From IMG/VR virus record IMGVR_UViG_3300031643_000144, positions 1-21,517 of that record: 21,517 nt of DNA; one strand, given 5' to 3'. The stretch is from a virus. A program made the position numbers and the translations under genes. Shown here one piece after another: positions 19,501 through 21,517 of the stretch; position 1 is the stretch's first letter, and each line of letters starts with the position of its first letter. The notes under the pieces are model-generated. The model saw only the letters and a list, made by a program, of their open reading frames with translations. It was not told where the DNA came from and did not search any database.

Positions 19501-21517
19501 CAACAATCGGTTGACTGGTGCCCTGAGTGCGGTGAGGTTTTCCATCTGCTTGATATATGAATTGAGCCGTTGCAGGATATTCCTATCCTGTGCCGGGTAT
19601 TCAATGCCACGCCTGACCCTGATATGCCCCTTGCCGAATGTCTGTGGTTTCACCTTTTGGAGATACATTCTAGGATTGACCACTGATAAAGGTTCATAGC
19701 CACTCCTGATAACACCCCAGTCCCTAGTTCCCAGATATTCAGTTAGGGAATCAAGCCCCTCACTCTCGTATATGGCAATCGCCTTGCTTAAATCCCTAGT
19801 TGGAGCATCAAGGATGACTTCCTGCCTCATCCTGACTGGGTCATCAGGGTATAAATCATAGGCTTCAAAGAACTTAGCCAATCTTACCTTTATCTTGAAT
19901 TCTGATAGGATACCTTCAATTTCACTGGCTATTCTTATTTCAGCCCGAGTTATATTGGCTGGCTCTTTGGGTCCCAGCTTATTTCTTGAAGCAATATAAT
20001 CGCTTATCCGTTTAAGAGCCTTATCATCCCCTGCTATGCCTTTGTAGCCTTCCAGCTTAGTAAGTCTTTCAAAGTATTTTCCTATATCATATCGGGCTTT
20101 AAGGTGTCGGATGTTAACTGTTTGCCAAGAATCATAGAACGGCGCCCCTGTTCTAGCCTGTAAGCTCATAACATAATAACGCATATCCTGAAGGGGGTTA
20201 GGACTCTTGACCAACTCACCATTTATCTCAATAGCTCCACGCTTCTGGGAGATACGACCTATAAGTTTATCAATCTGGGCCTTCAGTTCTGGGCTTCTGG
20301 TTAGAGCTTGAGCAATCCTTATCTGCTCTCCGATAACCTCCGCCTCTTCATTCATAACCCTCAGTAAAGCTTTGCCCTCAGATTCAGTTATATAATGGTA
20401 ATGGCTGGCATATCGGTCAGTGCTTAACCCCAGTTCATTTAGGATTCTCTTATAGTTAGCCTCGTCAAGCTGTCCGTTTCGGGTCAGGGCTTCCCTCAGA
20501 GATTGAATCCTCCGCTCAGTTTTGGGTGTGATGATGGTTTTTGTCCCAATCCGCTTCGGCCTAGCCTTCTTAACTGCATCAAGTATCTCTACTAATTGTT
20601 CCTGTCTTACCTGTCTGAGATTAAGACGACCACTAATCTGGTGGGTGATTCTTTGTAGTTGTGTCTTGGGTAGCCCCTTATACTTAGACCAAGCCATAAT
20701 AGTCTGCCGGAGTTTCATAGCATCTGGCCACTCTGGGCGTTGCTTGAAGTTCTTTAATATAGTATCAGCAGTTTTGAGCTCTCTCTCTAAGCCCACTAAG
20801 GCTTCCCGGGCTATCCTAGCTTCCTCACCCCTCATATCCCTTAATCCCGCTTGGCCAGCTTCAACCTCAATTTGAATCTCAGACCTTAGTTGCTGTATCT
20901 GGTCAATAATGGGTCTGGATGGATATAACTCGCCGAGTTTAAGTGCCTTGCCGAAGTCATCATAAGTAATTGCCATCGCATCCAACTGCTTGATGGTCAT
21001 ATCAGGGAAGAGGTTAAGTTTCTCCCCAGCATGGTAGGGTAGGGTGCGATTCCCGATTTCATTCCATACCTTATCAAGAGCATCGCTGACATATTCTGCC
21101 AGCATAGCTTTATTTCCTTGAGCCTCAGCAATCATACTGGCTATTTCTTTTTGGGTTTTCAGGATTGCCTCTTCAATCCCAAGGTCTGACTTTGTGCCCA
21201 TCCCTGTAGGTAGTCTGCCTTTAGTTTCAAGGAGAGTGGTTATTTCCTTCAGTCGAGCCTCAATTTCGGTTACATTGAATTGGAACTTCTCAGGAATAGA
21301 TATAGCTGGGACAGTTGGCACTTCAATCGGGGGTTTAACTGTAGGGGCTATTGCTTTGTAAACCTCTGGCATCCTAGAGGTTAAAATCTCCCAAGCCTTA
21401 GCCGGTGTCATCTTGGCTATAGCCAGAGAACCATATCCCAGTTTTGTTAAATCAGCTTTCATTGCTGAAGTTATCATTGTCGGGATGCCAGCTGCAACTA
21501 TCCCTGTTGGGATGCCA
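16501..21517 (-). CDS. Giant multidomain virion protein, start beyond the right edge (>=1658 aa)
   Basis: An ATG at 21477 gives 1658 residues, but no ribosome binding site precedes it and the frame stays open to the edge (GIPTGIVAAGIPT upstream), so the real start is probably outside. Visible parts: a MKADLTKLGYGSLAIAKMTP motif near residue 6, of a kind seen in large phage proteins; a long helical region (60-700); a region about 700-1060 recalling large polyvalent (LPD38-like) proteins, with TNNTHFMYERAQRAP (876-890), RIFGNLLTFPRSWAQRIIFQ (898-917) and a hydrophobic stretch (933-953); and four related C-terminal units (1103-1575). It lies upstream of scaffold and capsid genes. It is probably an internal or ejected virion protein; catalytic residues were not identified. 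Confidence 0.65.
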   Translation of the reverse strand, partial: GIPTGIVAAGIPTMITSAMKADLTKLGYGSLAIAKMTPAKAWEILTSRMPEVYKAIAPTVKPPIEVPTVPAISIPEKFQFNVTEIEARLKEITTLLETKGRLPTGMGTKSDLGIEEAILKTQKEIASMIAEAQGNKAMLAEYVSDALDKVWNEIGNRTLPYHAGEKLNLFPDMTIKQLDAMAITYDDFGKALKLGELYPSRPIIDQIQQLRSEIQIEVEAGQAGLRDMRGEEARIAREALVGLERELKTADTILKNFKQRPEWPDAMKLRQTIMAWSKYKGLPKTQLQRITHQISGRLNLRQVRQEQLVEILDAVKKARPKRIGTKTIITPKTERRIQSLREALTRNGQLDEANYKRILNELGLSTDRYASHYHYITESEGKALLRVMNEEAEVIGEQIRIAQALTRSPELKAQIDKLIGRISQKRGAIEINGELVKSPNPLQDMRYYVMSLQARTGAPFYDSWQTVNIRHLKARYDIGKYFERLTKLEGYKGIAGDDKALKRISDYIASRNKLGPKEPANITRAEIRIASEIEGILSEFKIKVRLAKFFEAYDLYPDDPVRMRQEVILDAPTRDLSKAIAIYESEGLDSLTEYLGTRDWGVIRSGYEPLSVVNPRMYLQKVKPQTFGKGHIRVRRGIEYPAQDRNILQRLNSYIKQMENLTALRAPVNRLLRVFNDSAYKLENPRAVGSILSRAVNELKGYMEEGGVLARLILRIYAQAMAAVFFDPFKWLRNKMQNLAFHPDRLRWFKPKVHFKLTGQDLVYFKAYVSQMRGFEQDYLMRQYKPMPGLGRITRLANRVSRYPWTDETNRMESYQMRKERVLEALTKYHRHKDIGRLINDAGLHDLEVIQQIEALGLLAQDVVSYPIEGLSNVSGEEAFARYLAREVTNNTHFMYERAQRAPAEHGPIGRIFGNLLTFPRSWAQRIIFQANKLKPGSGAGFRERLYAAKVVAGMIIVAYMVGEAFRRLTGKKYNAYDPLNIFSWTPGGLAVGAAVDIFTLLRNIGLAATGDEDALNRVTSDLPRVASITLPFYDLFIESLESATGTTNLDRYFLRKLRELIDANYKVREDAYQIERDWVSMIQHALFGGEVPELEVPENPEIQQIKEQYEDLLELYDAYGIESSAEYIEDEDERRESRRQLLRDNPEFADARRRLQFLQMGYWDDKALEEFKKTPWWTKYLVDIPFIGEIWKPKYVKPQTQLVNDYLEYGRLVDKYGANSAEAMLFRYEHPDLESLCELEDVFDWSELNLSEQDIERLRLIVKNRELIDLRDAYGDKHSEQYIKDDEERQKAYERLYQEHPGFLDDLRRIEAYGLDAPTDKIVSEYIEYMHIIDQFGANSAEAKLFKLDHPAMFSWGQLEDVKDWEDGSDWNRTLLEINARWREVDAKYDELKTDEAREAFLEKHPDYHKDRLRRDAWQQGYSEENIERYVQYSLLPQCGDWRERFLLDPANSSFYQEWLSPDIGQGHQQITPQKVSPEKRDLIYDEFKDLFEEWENVAGLTEDEAKAKRDKLLRDNPDFAEARIKVQAYDDGVPEKYIDNVVEYRQIPQAGYANERYLKEHPDFYRDVWLNKDVWDNDPKDFDRVPSVKVEWLLVKYDALPAGDSRLQLRCQNKEFDDWLVLVRGYTPCYGTYRCGEGEKPEEPTAWEEAAEAQAIQQWMEQMWPEWAK
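16753..18171 (-). repeat. Four related ~100-130-residue repeats in the giant protein
   Basis: Codons about 1103-1575 carry four related units: RDNPEFADARRR (1131), QEHPGFLDDLRR (1286), EKHPDYHKDRLRR (1391) and RDNPDFAEARIK (1503), each followed by a Gly/Asp turn and a Y-x-x-Y/Y-x-E-Y helix. The first two also share KYGANSAEAMLFRYEHPDL (1203-1221) and QFGANSAEAKLFKLDHPAM (1323-1341). Confidence 0.75.

Overview
The window is a piece of a temperate tailed-phage genome. Three things show this. A repressor/Cro-type switch, an integrase and an attachment site sit together. A long leftward run of virion genes follows. Small overlapping genes with strong AGGAGG-type ribosome binding sites are packed throughout. 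Base composition is moderate (my impression is mid-40s % GC). The host is not certain. The Shine-Dalgarno signals are bacterial, and several small proteins recall phage genes from environmental Chloroflexi/Dehalococcoidia metagenomes, but that is memory only. Terminase and portal are not in the window; they probably lie beyond the right edge, upstream of the giant gene.

Layout from left to right. Positions 1-1177 hold a leftward early module: a Cro-like HTH protein, then at least four small unknown genes. Positions 1178-1333 are the divergent control region, with inverted repeats built on TACCAC/CTACC. Positions 1334-2387 run rightward: a cI-like repressor whose S24 peptidase catalytic positions look substituted, a translationally coupled two-helix membrane protein, and a small lysine-rich protein. 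Positions 2411-2454 are the 3' part of a tRNA-Ile(GAT) gene. With phage genes on both sides this is best read as an intact attP, bracketed by a TTACCCGG inverted repeat. A tyrosine integrase follows (2494-3459) and meets the late operon at a hairpin terminator (about 3455-3493).

Everything from 21517 down to 3559 is read leftward, apart from one small gene. In transcription order: a giant protein (at least 1658 residues, frame still open at the right edge) with a hydrophobic core region and four C-terminal repeats; a scaffold-like coiled-coil protein; a major capsid protein that looks N4-gp56-like; a small head decoration candidate; three tiny genes (12, 36 and 54 residues); a connector-like protein; then a long series of tail or fibre proteins, many made of repeated beta domains (392, 328, 125, 237, 193 and 104 residues); an 823-residue hub/fibre protein; and a compact lysis-type cassette (a Cys/His transglutaminase-like protein, a coiled-coil protein and three small membrane proteins). 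No tape measure gene is visible.

A single rightward gene (16317-16493, 58 residues, one membrane helix) sits inside the leftward operon with its own consensus-like promoter and almost no leader. It looks like a moron, that is, an accessory gene expressed in the lysogen. Other points of interest are the twelve-copy Gly-Ser-Gly repeat protein, the altered repressor peptidase, and strong hairpins immediately after the capsid and decoration genes.
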